NCBI GenBank assembly: GCA_023362775.1 | Contig: JALMGJ010000004.1 | Span: 78,606,798 to 78,670,797 of the forward strand | Reading direction: 5' to 3' | Origin: Charina bottae | Lineage: Eukaryota > Chordata > Lepidosauria > Squamata > Charinaidae | Length of the DNA: 64,000 nucleotides | In this document: one piece after another, positions 54,651 to 64,000 of the stretch | How the letters are laid out: every line of letters starts with the position of its first letter | How positions within the stretch are numbered: the stretch's first letter is position 1 | The notes under the pieces: generated by a model | What the model was told of the DNA's origin: nothing | Databases searched by the model: none | The model's input: only the letters and a program-made list of their open reading frames with translations | Position numbers and translations under genes: made by a program

Positions 54651-55576
54651 AGCATGGACTTATTATTTTGGATATCCTATACTTAGCAACAGAACTACAG
54701 AAAAGTCCTTGAAAGAGTTTGCACTGGAGATTTAGGCAGAGGCAGTGGCACACCAAGGGTGGGATAGTGTCTACCCTGGGTACAGGCAAGAGGGTAGGCA
54801 CTATCTGGCAACTTGGGGATGACCAGGAGGCTATCCAGAGGGTCAGCAGCAGATGTGAAGTCAAATCATTGCTGTCAGCATCATGATCAGCTATTTGACA
54901 CTTGTCATGGCACAGCAGTGACAAGGAAGGGGTTTGTTAAAAATAACCTGCTCTGGATGTCAAATATGCTAGGTACACCACTGGGTAAAGGGCCATGACA
55001 GAGTGTAACTTGGAGCTTTAGGCACCAAAGAAATTTGCCTCTTTTCTCTTTTCCAGTCCTGCAGGTAGCAAATATTTAAAAGACTGAATTTCACCTTTGC
55101 TGCTGAGTTCTCTCTTTAACAGAGTCTGCAGCTGAGGCAATGCAGTTCAGATGGTGGAGCTACTGAGGTTAACTTAATCTGAAAGTGTTTTCAGTTTCAG
55201 TACCTGGTGATTTGAGGCTTCCTGGTGCCTCACATCACTGCACCCCTCTAGATGATTTGGTCCAACTCCCATCAACCCAAGGAGATGTTCCAATGGGAAA
55301 GGATTGTATCACTAGACATGATATTTCCCTAATCATTTTATTTCCCTCACTGTCATTAGGCTAGTAGGAAAAATATCATTAGAGTTGTTTTGTATGTCTC
55401 TGTGTTTTGCTTTTGAATTTAACTGCTTCACAAAAAGTGGGAGAAGCAATATGTGAATATATATGGGAGAGATCACTCCTCTCACTTTTTTTGGCCTCCT
55501 CCGACTGCAGGTACAAGGCCACTGAAAAGTACATTCAAAAGAATGGGTTGAACAGATACACATCATAAAATACTAT
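54651..55576. other. Unique DNA, no gene seen
   Basis: No convincing coding or repeat signal. Confidence 0.5.
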
Positions 55577-55648
55577 TTTTTGTTGTTCAGTCATTTAGTC
55601 ATTTCCGACTCTTCATGACCTCATAGACCATAGCACGCCAGGCCTTCC

Positions 55649-56918
55649 TGTATGCCCCACCCCTTTGTAGTTTTAGAATTTTTAATAAGCTTGCATTTGT
55701 AACCTGGCATTCCATGTCAATTAGCTTCCTTGTAACATAATAGTGTGTAGTGCTATTTATTTGTTTGTTTGTTTGTTTGTTTGTTTGTTAACTTGTATTA
55801 CCGCTCCATCTCCCCCGAGGGGGACTCTGGGCGGTTTACAGTACAACAATTAAAATCTTTAAAAGTAACTACAATTTAAAATACATTACAAAACTAATAC
55901 ATTAAATATAAAAATCCAATAGGCGATAGATGGTTCTCTTTAAAAGGGCTCTATGGCACTAGCCATCCCCAAGAGGAACTATTCCCATTCCTATTCCCAT
56001 ACCACGTGAGGCGGCACAGCCAGGTCTTTAAATTCTTCTGGAAGGATAGGAGTGATGGGGCCTGTCTCACCTCCGGGGGCAGAATGTTCCAAAGAGTGGG
56101 TGCCACCACAGAAAAGGCCTTCTGGACCCCGCCAAGCAACACTCCCTTGACGATGGGGTGCGAAGCATGCCCTCTCTACATGATCGAGTGGGACGGTTTG
56201 AAGTCATGGGGATGAGACGGTCCCTCAGGTAGCCTGGTCCCATGCCATGTAGGGCTTTAAAGGTCATAACCAACACCTTGAATTGCACCCGGAAGCACAC
56301 TGGCACCCAGTGCAGCTGGCGTAACAGAGGTGTCACATGGGCCGATCTAGGGGCACCCATAACTGCACGCGCAGCCATGTTTTGGACCAGTTGAAGCTTC
56401 CGGATACTAATTGCTTAGAGAAGGGGCCCCACTGTAGAGCCATAAAGAAGGGAGATAAGAAAATGTTGCTTTTTGCTCACAGGAATGGAATGTGTTAAGA
56501 ACAAGATGACCAAGGTCTTCTGACTTTCTTGAAAGATCAAAGCATGGCCATTTCGGGAAGATTGCTCTCTGCTTTTCTCTCTCTCTGCTTTTGATAAAGG
56601 CATGTTTATTATCTTTTGCTAAACATGCTTGCACCTGGAACTGCCAAGGGAGAAAATGCACAGGAGAAAACACAGAAGGGAGGAAGGAAAACTTAGAGTG
56701 ACTGCCTGTGAATGCTGCAACTGGATACTGGGCTGATAATATGTAAATCTCTGTCCTATAAAAAGCCTTGTAAATTTCCACAGCGGTGTGGATCTCAGCC
56801 AGCTCTTTTTACTTGGCCAAATAATAAAAGCTGTTTTCTTTTGAAACCTCCAATCTGAAGTCTCTGTTTGGTAATTTGGGATCTCAGATTCTACGGGAAT
56901 CCAGGGGTTGGCCATACA
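55649..56918 (+). mobile_element. Solo LTR of a retrovirus-like element, holding an L2
   Basis: Starts TGTATGCCCC and ends GGCCATACA, an inverted-repeat LTR end, with 4-bp TSD TTCC (55645-55648 and 56919-56922). Excision rejoins BovB. Near the right end lie a TATA box CTATAAAAAGCC (56756-56767) and poly(A) signal AATAAAAGC (56823-56831), the order U3-R-U5 on the plus strand. Without the L2 inside it is about 615 bp. 4-bp TSDs fit gammaretrovirus-type or Gypsy elements. No viral gene present. Confidence 0.85.
55755..56405 (-). mobile_element. 5'-truncated L2 LINE inside the LTR
   Basis: On the plus strand begins (TTTG)n, hairpin (55799-55838), 3' UTR. The ORF2 C-terminus follows in two frames: 55951-56142 with NILPPEVRQAPSLLSFQ, and 56067-56378 with LLRQLHWVPVCFRVQFK. 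Truncated near 56405. Confidence 0.85.
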
Positions 56919-57109
56919 TTCCTGTCCTCCACTGTCTCCCGGAGTTTATTCAAATTCATGTTCATTACATCGGTGATGCTATCTAACCATCTCATCCTCT
57001 GCCATCCCCTTCTCCTTTTGCTTCAGTCTTTCCCAGCATCAGGGTCTTTTCCAGTGAGTCCTCTCTTCGCATTAGGTGGCCAAAGTATTTGAGTTTCAGC
57101 TTCAGTATC

Positions 57110-57702
57110 TGTCCTTCCAATGAGCAGTCAGGGTTGATTTCCTTTAGGATTGACAGATTTTACCTCCTTGAAGTCCAAGGGACTCTCAAGAGTCTTCTCC
57201 AGCACCACAGTTCAAAAGCATCAATTCTTCAGCATTCAGCCTTCCTTATGGTCCAACTCTCACAGCCATACACTACAACTGGGAAAACCATAGCTTTAAT
57301 TATACAGACCTTTGTTGGCAAGGTGATGTCTCTGCTTTTTAATATGCTGTCTAGGTTTGCCATAGCTTTCCTCCCAAGGAGCAAGCGTGTTTTAATTTCA
57401 TGGCTGCAATCACCATCTGTGGTGATCTTGGAGCTCAAGAAAATAAAATCTGTCACTGCTTCCATTTCTTCCCCTTCTATTTGCCAGGAAGTGATGGGAC
57501 CAGATGCCATGACCTGAGTTTTCTTAATGTTGAGTTTCAAGCCAGCTTTTCCACTCTCCTTTTTCACCCTCATTAAGAGGCTCTTTAGTTCCTCTTCACT
57601 TTCTGCCATTAGGGTGGTATCGTCTGCATATCTGAAGTTGTTGATATTTCTCCCGGCAATCTTAACTCCAGCTTGTATTTCATCCAGCCTGGCATTTCTC
57701 AT
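57110..57702 (-). pseudogene. BovB RT, catalytic and thumb region
   Basis: 157-codon frame on the minus strand (57229-57702): DEIQAGVKIAGRNINN, RYADDTTLMAES with the catalytic Asp pair, GLKLNIKKTQVMASG, VYGCESWTIRKAEC. The sequence continues with frameshifts through the C-terminus (to about 56930). Follows directly from the RT part at 58036 once the SINE is removed. Confidence 0.9.
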
Positions 57703-58035
57703 GATGTGGTGGCTCAGCGGGTAAGACGCCAGGCTTGTCGATTGGAATATCGCAGGTTTGGAGGTTCAAATCCCTAGCCCCGTGTGATGGAGTGAGCTCC
57801 CGCACTCACCCCAGCTCTTGCCAACCTAGCAATTTGAAAGCATACAAATGCAAGTAGATTAATAGGTACCACTTCGGTGGGTAGGTAACAGTGTTCCCCA
57901 CGCATCATGCTGGCCAATTGACCATGGAAGCATCTTCGGACAATGCTGGCTCTTCAGCTAACAAACGGAGATGAGCACCAGCCCCTGGAGTCGGACACAA
58001 CTGCACAAATGTGCGGGGGGAACCTTTACCTTTTC
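57703..58035 (+). mobile_element. Sauria-type SINE, copy 4, in BovB RT
   Basis: Head GTGGTGGCTCAGCGGGTAAG, B box GGTTCAAATCC, common body, GGAGTCGGACACAACTGC, tail AACCTTTACC. Inserted opposite to BovB orientation, between the 'FNLYAE' and 'MRNARLDE' codons. No TSD; the 5' end appears to have lost a few bases. Confidence 0.9.
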
Positions 58036-58789
58036 CTACTCTGCATATAAGTTAAATAAGCAGGGTGATAATATACAGCCTTGTCGTACTCCTTTCCCAA
58101 TTTTGAACCAATCGGTTGTTCCATGTCTGGTTCTAACTGTTGCTTCTTGACCCGCATACAGGTTTCTCAGGAGACAGGTAAGGTGGTCTGGTACTCCCAT
58201 CTCTTTAAGAATTTGCCACAGTTTGTTGTGATCCACACAATCAAAGGCTTTAGCGTAGTCAATGAAGCAGTAGAAGATGTTTTTCTGGAACTCTCTTGCT
58301 TTTTCCATGATCCAGCGAATGTTGGCAATCTGATCTCTAGTTCCTCTGCCTCTTCGAAACCCAGCTTGCACTTCTGGTAGTTCTCGGTTCACATACTGCT
58401 GAAGCCTAGCTTCTGGGATTTTGAGCATAACCTTGCTAGCATGTGAAATGAGCGCAATTGTATGGTAGTTTGGACATTCTTTGGCATTGCCCTTCTTTGG
58501 AATTGGAACGTAAACTGACCTTTTCCAATCCTGTGGCCACTGTTGAGTTTTCCAAATTTGTTGGCATATTGAGTGCAGCACTTTAACAGCATCATCTTTT
58601 AGGATTTTAAATAGCTCAGCTGGGATACTGTCTTCTCCGCTAGCTTTATTGTTTGTAATGCTTCCTAAGGCCCACTTGACTTCACTCTCTAGGATGTCCG
58701 GCTCAAGGTCAGTGACCACACCATCGTATTTGTCAGGGACATTAAGATATTTCTTGTATAGTTCTTCTGTGTATTCTTGCCACCTCTTC
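58036..58789 (-). pseudogene. BovB RT, palm N-terminal part
   Basis: 227-codon frame on the minus strand. NKASGEDSIPAELFKIL, CPNYHTIALISHASKV (usual Arg replaced), VQAGFRRGRGTRDQI, FYCFIDYAKAFDCVDHNKL with the first catalytic Asp, GVRQGCILSPCLFNLYAE. It is out of frame with the endonuclease ORF because of a length change in a T-run near 58819-58825, and joins 57702 after the SINE. Confidence 0.9.
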
Positions 58790-60226
58790 TTAATCTCTTC
58801 TGCTTCTGTTAGGTCCCTGCCTTTTTTTGTCCTTTATCATGGCCATCTTTGCACAAAACGTTCCCTTGATATCTTCGATTTTCTTGAATAGATCTCTAGT
58901 CTTCTCCATTCTATTGTTTTCCTCGATTTCTTTGCATTGTTCATTTAAGAAGGCCTTCTTATCTCTCCTTGCTATTTTCTGGAAATCTGAATTCAGTTGG
59001 TTATATCTTTCCCTTTCTCCCTTGCCTTTTGCTTTCCTTCTTTCCTCAGCTATTTGTAAAGCCTCATCAGTCAGCCACTTTGCTTTCTTGCATTTCTTTT
59101 TCTTTGGGATGGTTTTAATTGCTGCCTCCTGTACAATGTTACGAACCTCCATCCATAGTTCTTCAGGCACTCTGTCTACCAGATCTAATCCTTTAAATCT
59201 ATTCCTCACCTCCACCGTATATTCATAAGGGATATGATTTAGGTCATACCTGATTGGTCTAGTGGTTTTCTCTACGTTCTTCAATTTAAGCCTAAATTTT
59301 GCGATAAGAAGCTCATGATCTGAGCCACAGTCAGCTCCAGGTCTTGTTTTTGCTGATTGTATAGAGCTTCTCCATCTTTGGCTGCAAAGTATATAATCAA
59401 TCTGATTTCGGTATTGACCATCTGGTGATGTCCATGTGTAGACTCGTCTCTTGTGTTGTTGGAAAAGAGTGTTTGCTATGACCAGCGTGTTCTCTTGACA
59501 AAACTCTATTAGCCTTTGCCCTGCTTCATTTTGTACTCCGAGGCCGAACTTGCCTGTTATTCCCGTTATTTCTTGACTTCCTACTTTAGCATTCCAGTCC
59601 CCTATGATGAAAAGGACATCTTTTTTTGGTGTTAGTTCTAGAAGGAGTTGTAGGTCTTCATAGAACCGGTCAACTTCAGCTTCTTCAGCATCAGTGGTTG
59701 GGGCATAGACTTGGATTACTGTGATGTTGAATGGTTTGCCTTGGATTCGAACTGAGATCATTCTGTCATTTTTGAGGTTGTACCCCAGTACTGCCTTTCC
59801 CACTCTTTTATTGACTATGAGGGCTACTCCATTTCTTCTAAGGGATTCTTGCCCACAAGAGTACATATAATGGTCATCTGAATTAAATTCGCCCATTCCT
59901 GTCCATTTTAGTTCACTGATTCCCAAGATGTCGATGTTCAATCTTGTCATCTCATGTTTGACCACATCCAGCTTACCTTGATTCATAGATCTTACATTCC
60001 AGGTTCCTATGTAATATTGTTCTTTACCGCATCGGGCTTTCCTTCCACTTCCACTTCCAGACACATCCACAACTGAGCGTCCTTTTGGCTTTGGCCCAGC
60101 CGCTTCACTCTTTCTGGAGCTACTTGGAATTGCCCTCCGCTCTTCCCCAGTAGCATTCTGGACACCTTCCGACCTGAGGGGCTCATCTTCTGGTGTCATA
60201 TCTTTTAGCCTTTTGATTCTGTCCAT
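58790..60226 (-). CDS. BovB endonuclease ORF, open for 478 codons
   Basis: Minus strand, from ATG 60226 (MDRIKRLKDM). The apurinic-type endonuclease shows YIGTWNVRSMNQGKL (with the conserved Asn), ISELKWTGMGE (catalytic Glu), FIIGDWNAKVGSQE (Asp/Asn pair), NQIDYILCSQRW and GSDHELLIAKF (Asp-His pair). All catalytic residues I can recognise are in place. A Lys/Glu-rich linker follows to 58790, where a frameshift separates it from RT. The endonuclease would nick the target strand. The open state suggests relatively recent insertion. Confidence 0.9.
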   Translation of the reverse strand: MDRIKRLKDMTPEDEPLRSEGVQNATGEERRAIPSSSRKSEAAGPKPKGRSVVDVSGSGSGRKARCGKEQYYIGTWNVRSMNQGKLDVVKHEMTRLNIDILGISELKWTGMGEFNSDDHYMYSCGQESLRRNGVALIVNKRVGKAVLGYNLKNDRMISVRIQGKPFNITVIQVYAPTTDAEEAEVDRFYEDLQLLLELTPKKDVLFIIGDWNAKVGSQEITGITGKFGLGVQNEAGQRLIEFCQENTLVIANTLFQQHKRRVYTWTSPDGQYRNQIDYILCSQRWRSSIQSAKTRPGADCGSDHELLIAKFRLKLKNVEKTTRPIRYDLNHIPYEYTVEVRNRFKGLDLVDRVPEELWMEVRNIVQEAAIKTIPKKKKCKKAKWLTDEALQIAEERRKAKGKGERERYNQLNSDFQKIARRDKKAFLNEQCKEIEENNRMEKTRDLFKKIEDIKGTFCAKMAMIKDKKRQGPNRSRRD

Positions 60227-60255
60227 GGGGTTTTCTTGGCAAGGACACTGGAGTG

Positions 60256-62925
60256 GGTTTATTTTATGTTATTATTCAAATTTATCACCGCCCATCTCTA
60301 CTGCAGTAGATTCTGGGCAGTTTACAATAATAATATTAAAATTAAAACCTATACATTTTAAAATACAGTATAATAATAAATATAAAAAAAAATCCAGAGG
60401 ATAGTGAGATCTTAAAAAGGAGGATATTACTAAGCTAACCACCCGCAGGAGGAACTATTACCTCCTTCGTCCCAAGCAAGGCGGCAGAACCAGGTCTTTA
60501 AAGACCTCTGGAAGGCCAGGAGCGAGGGCACCCGACTCACCTCTGGGGGCAAGATATTCCCCAGGGTGGGTGCTATTGCAGAGAAGGCACACCTCCTGGA
60601 CCCCGCTGGATGAAATTCTTTTATTGATAGTGTCCGAAGCATGCCCACTCGGCATGACCGGTTGGGGCGGGTAGATGTGGTCGGGATGAGATGGTCCCTT
60701 AGGTACCCTGGCCCCATGCCATGTACGGCTTTAAAGTTGTTAACCAACACCTTGAATTGGACCTGGAAGCAAACTGGTACCCAGTGCAGCTTGCGGAGCA
60801 GTGGTGTTACATGTGCTAATCTTATACCACCCATGACTGCCCACGTGGCCACATTCTGGACCAGCTGAAGCTTCCGGATACTCTTCAAGGGTAGCCCCAT
60901 GTAGAGCACATTGAAATAATCTATATGGGAGATGACAAGGGTATGAGTGACTGTTCAGAGGGCCTCTCGATCCAGGAAGGGACGCAACTGGCGAAGCTGT
61001 GCAAAGGCCCTCCTGGCCACAACTGCCACCTGCTCTTTGAGCAGGAGTCATGAGTCCAGGAGGACCCCCAAGTTCCGCACTGAATCGGAACAGGGCAGTT
61101 CCACCCCATCCAGAGTTAAAGATGACAACTTCCTGGAAGCCAAGAGGCCACCAATCCACAGCCACTATGTCTTACCAGGGTTCAGTTGAAGCCTGTTGTT
61201 CCCCATCCAGGCCCCTACAGTCCCCAGGCACTGAGACAGGGTGTCAACTGCAAAACTTACTTCACCCAGGATGGAGACATATAACTGAGTATCATCAGCA
61301 TATTGGTGATAGCTCATGTCGTGGTGACAGATGATCTCGCCCAGCGGTTTCATGTAGATGTTGAATAGGAGAGGAGGGAGAACCAAACCCTGTGGCACCC
61401 CAAACAAGAGGGGTCGAGGGTTGGATCTCTCCTCTCCTATTACCACCAATTGGGAGCAGCCCTGGAGGTAGGAGGTGAACCAGTGCAAAACTACGCAGCC
61501 CACCCCCAGCTCCCTGAGCCACCCCTAAAGGATGCCATGGTCAACAGTATCGAAAGCCGCTGAGAGGTCCAAGAGAGTGAGAATGGATGCAGTCCCTCAA
61601 TCTCGCTCCTTCCAGAGATCATCCATCAGTGCGACCAATGCAGTCTCTGTCCCATATCCCAGCCTGAAACCTGACTGAAAGGGCTCTAGATAATCCGTTT
61701 CATCCAGAATCCTCTGGAGTTGCAGTGCTACCACATTCTCAACCACCTTTCCCAAAAAGGGAAGGTGGGAGACAGGATGACATTTTTTCAAAACAGTGGG
61801 GTCCAGGGAAGGTTTCTTGAGGAGGGGGTGCACCAGCGCCTTCTTAAAGACCTCTGGGAACACCCCCTCTCCCAAGGATGCATTAATCTTCCCCTGGACC
61901 CAACCACATGTGACCTCCTGGGCTGACTTTACCAGCCAGGAGGGACATGGGTCTAGATAGCATGTGGTGGCATTTACAATCCAGAGGATCCTGTCTACTT
62001 CATCAGGCCCAACAGAATCAAACTGTTCCCAGATAACAGGGTAAGTATGTACCTGTGACATGTCCCCAGATTTTGCTTCACACTTAGAGTTAAACTTGGA
62101 ACGAATCTGAGCGATTTTGTCCTCCAGATGCTCAGCAAACTCTTCTGACCAGCCCTGCAAATGGGTCACCAAGCCTTTATGACCCAAAAGAGATCTAGCA
62201 ATCTTAAACAGGGCTGTCGGGTGGCATTCTGCAGACGCAATAAGAGTGGAGAAATATTCACGTTTTGCCACTCTTACCGCCACAATGTAGGCCCTAATAG
62301 CGACTCTAGATTGTGTCCAATCAGATTGTCTTTGTCTTTCTCCAGCGCCACTCCAGATGTCTCTTAACCCTATTCAAAACCCTCAACTCCTCCGTGAACC
62401 ATGGGGAGTGACGGGTCAAACGGGGCAAGAGAGGTCGCATAGGCACGCTCCTGTCCAAGGCCCTGGCTGCTTCTTTATTCCTGGCTGCGGCCAGGACCTC
62501 CGCTGAACCATGCATCAGATCTTCGGGTATAACCCCCAGCTCCCTCTGAAACCTCATTGGGTCCATAAGTCACCGGGGGTGGACCAATCAAATGGGTCCA
62601 GCCTGTGGAGTGGGGCAGCACAAGAGAGCCTCAGGGTCACCAGGGTGTGGTCTGACCATAACAATGGGGACAGATCTAACTCTCCCCTCAGATCACATTG
62701 CCACTGCTCGGACAAGAAAACTAAGTCTGGCGTGAGACCACTGTCCCGAGTCAGGTCCCGAATAATCTGAGACAGGCCCATGGCTGCCATGGTAGCCATG
62801 AACTCCCAAGCTGCCTCCGAGGTCCATCCCAGGGACGGCAGGTTGAAGTCTGGGGAACTCCACTGCCAACCCCGAGACGCCCTCGAGCAGCTCGGGCAGG
62901 GAGGTTGCTATGCAGCAGGGTTGCC
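60256..62925 (-). mobile_element. L2 LINE inserted in BovB 5' UTR
   Basis: 2.67 kb, minus strand. On the plus strand: TTATT tail, hairpin (60285-60325, TCTACTGCAGTAGA apical stem), ORF2 C-terminus (60430-60909), RT pieces (61165-61503, 61597-62283), endonuclease C-terminus (62321-62947). 5'-truncated in the endonuclease. On the minus strand the BovB target reads GGCAACCC on one side and AACCCACTCC on the other, suggesting a short AACCC repeat. Confidence 0.85.
60430..62925 (-). pseudogene. L2 ORF2 (broken)
   Basis: Minus strand. Endonuclease end (LGDFNLP-type segment lost, DSGLTPDLVFLSEQW, about 62700-62745) and WFTEELRVLNRVKRHLEWRW (about 62340-62400). RT blocks: [72 protein letters not shown] with the catalytic pair (about 61277-61312). 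The C-terminal LRKLHWVPVCFQVQF and KTWFCRLAWDEGG end it. Broken into at least five frames. The first catalytic Asp region is split near 61560-61600. Confidence 0.85.
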
Positions 62926-63050
62926 ATTTCCCCCTCCAGTGGACCACGTTTTGTCAGAACTCTCCATCATGACCTGTCCGTCTTGACCTGACTTCATTGA
63001 GTTACGCAAGCCCCTTCGCCACAAGGCAGTGATCCATGAAGGGATCTATA
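62926..63050 (-). mobile_element. BovB 5' UTR
   Basis: On the minus strand: CATGGATCACTGCCTTGTGG, CGAAGGGGCTTGCGTAACTC, then GACAGGTCATGATGGAGAG and AAAACGTGGTCCACTGGAGG. This is the known BovB leader, and it continues at 60255 (CCCACTCCAGTGTCC) after the L2. It marks the element as near full length. Confidence 0.85.
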
Positions 63051-63101
63051 CAATACATATATTGTATTACATTTTGTATTATTATTATGTAAGTATATTG
63101 T

Positions 63102-63436
63102 GAGGGGCGTGGTGGCTCAGCAGGTAAGACGCCAGGCTTGTCGATCGGAAGATCGCAAGTTCGGAGGTTCGAATCCCTAGCCCTGCGTGCGGAGTGAGCT
63201 CCCGCACTAGCTCCAGCTCTTGCCAACCTAGCAATTCTAAAGCATGCAAATGCAAGTAAATGAATAGGTACCACTTCGGTGGGTAGGTAACAGCGTTCCG
63301 CGCGCCATGTGGCCACATGACCATGGAAGCGTCTTCGGACAACGCTGGCTCTTCGGCTAACAAGCGGAGATGAGCACCGGCCCCTAGAGTCGGACACGAC
63401 TGCACAAATGTGCGGGGGGAACCTTTACCTTTACCT
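63102..63436 (+). mobile_element. Sauria-type SINE, copy 5, best preserved
   Basis: Flanked by TAAGTATATTGT at 63090-63101 and 63437-63448 (12 bp, perfect). Head GGTGGCTCAGCAGGTAAGAC (A box) and intact B box GGTTCGAATCC (63166-63176), tRNA-like spacing. Body as in the other copies, AGAGTCGGACACGACTGC, tail AACCTTTACCTTTACCTT. Both pol III promoter boxes look intact. Confidence 0.95.
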
Positions 63437-63448
63437 TAAGTATATTGT

Positions 63449-64000
63449 ATTGTATAATACAATAATAAACTATACAATAGTGCATATTTCATTTTTTTCT
63501 CCAAAAGCTCAATCCAGGATACTTATAATTCCCTTTCCCAATTTAGTCCCACCACAATAATTCTATAAAATAGGTTAAGTTGCAGTATAATAACTGGTCT
63601 GAAATTATCTATGAGTTTCCATGATTGATGTTTGATTTGAATTAAGGGCCTCCCTGCTCTTAATCATACCACCATATCAACCCTCATGTTTATTTAATTA
63701 TTCTATCATAGTTGTTCACTTTTAAAGCTGCAGTTCCAGCTTTATACTTTGGAGTAAATCCTTCTGAACTAAGTTGGATCTACTATCAAGTAAACCAATG
63801 TATATGTTTGCATTGTGCATATTATTTGAAGGAAAGATTGACCATGCATTTACTTCTATTTGACATTTTATAAGAGCTTCACTTGGGTTGGATTAGGCCC
63901 ATTTTTCTTGTATTACAGACTGCCACCAAGCACATCACTTTTAAGCTGTCTTCTTAAACAGCAGTATTTCTTCTAGCAAGTGAGCATTCATAACTCACAT
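63449..64000. other. AT-rich DNA, no gene seen
   Basis: No coding or repeat signal recognised up to the window end. Confidence 0.5.

Larger units (their letters stand above)
55577..63050 (-). mobile_element. Near full-length BovB LINE with three insertions
   Basis: Minus-strand BovB. 5' UTR at 62926-63050, endonuclease 58790-60255, RT 58036-58789 and 57110-57702, 3' part 56923-57110, terminus 55577-55648 (on minus: AGAGTCGGAAATGAC...TGAACAACAA). Interrupted by an L2 (60256-62925), a SINE (57703-58035) and a solo LTR (55649-56918). Removing these gives about 3.2 kb, the usual BovB size. Confidence 0.9.

Overview
The window looks like squamate reptile (lizard, gecko or snake) nuclear DNA. The clearest marker is five copies of a Sauria-type tRNA-derived SINE ending in ACCTTT repeats. 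They sit beside BovB, RTE, L2/CR1-group, L1 and Penelope retroelements, a chromodomain Ty3/Gypsy element, and hAT and Tc1/mariner MITEs. I found no host protein-coding gene, rRNA or cellular tRNA gene that I can defend. Every long reading frame belongs to a transposable element, and nearly all of those are broken.

Layout. 1-1.3 kb: a Tc1/mariner MITE and a hAT MITE with a perfect 8-bp target duplication (TSD). 1.3-9 kb: one long L2-type LINE, split by a solo LTR (3328-3703) and by a 2.7-kb L1-like, internally deleted element that itself carries an L2 tail, a hAT MITE and a SINE. 9-16.5 kb: unique sequence, an old LINE remnant, and a 5'-truncated RTE with an open 602-codon frame. 16.5-19.7 kb: a decayed BovB interrupted by a Penelope element (13-bp TSD) with long inverted terminal repeats. 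19.7-33 kb: mostly unique, AT-rich, with possible conserved non-coding DNA near 27.3 kb and a fold-back MITE at 31 kb. 33-35.2 kb: a 5'-truncated L1 with a 15-bp TSD. 35-42 kb: LINE, Tc1 and SINE pieces. 42-51.5 kb: a Ty3/Gypsy chromovirus broken by a solo LTR and by an L1 that contains a second Penelope. 51.5-55.5 kb: an unexplained ORF next to the Gypsy LTR, an old I-like LINE piece, a Tx1-like L1 piece, another solo LTR and an L2 tail. 55.6-63 kb: a near full-length BovB on the minus strand, cut by a solo LTR (holding an L2 fragment), a SINE and a 2.7-kb L2. 63.1-63.4 kb: the best-preserved SINE.

The elements interact in traceable ways. The SINEs share their 3' end with BovB, in keeping with use of BovB machinery. 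L2 copies end in a common hairpin whose arms co-vary between subfamilies. Both Penelope copies carry hammerhead-ribozyme-like cores in their terminal repeats. TSDs or clean target rejoining give an insertion order: Gypsy before L1 before Penelope 2; BovB before the 1.27-kb LTR; BovB before the 60-63 kb L2; L2 before the L1-like insert; BovB before Penelope 1. The single most interesting signal is the pair of ribozyme-like cores. All assignments rest on reading the sequence and remembered family features; no database search was run.
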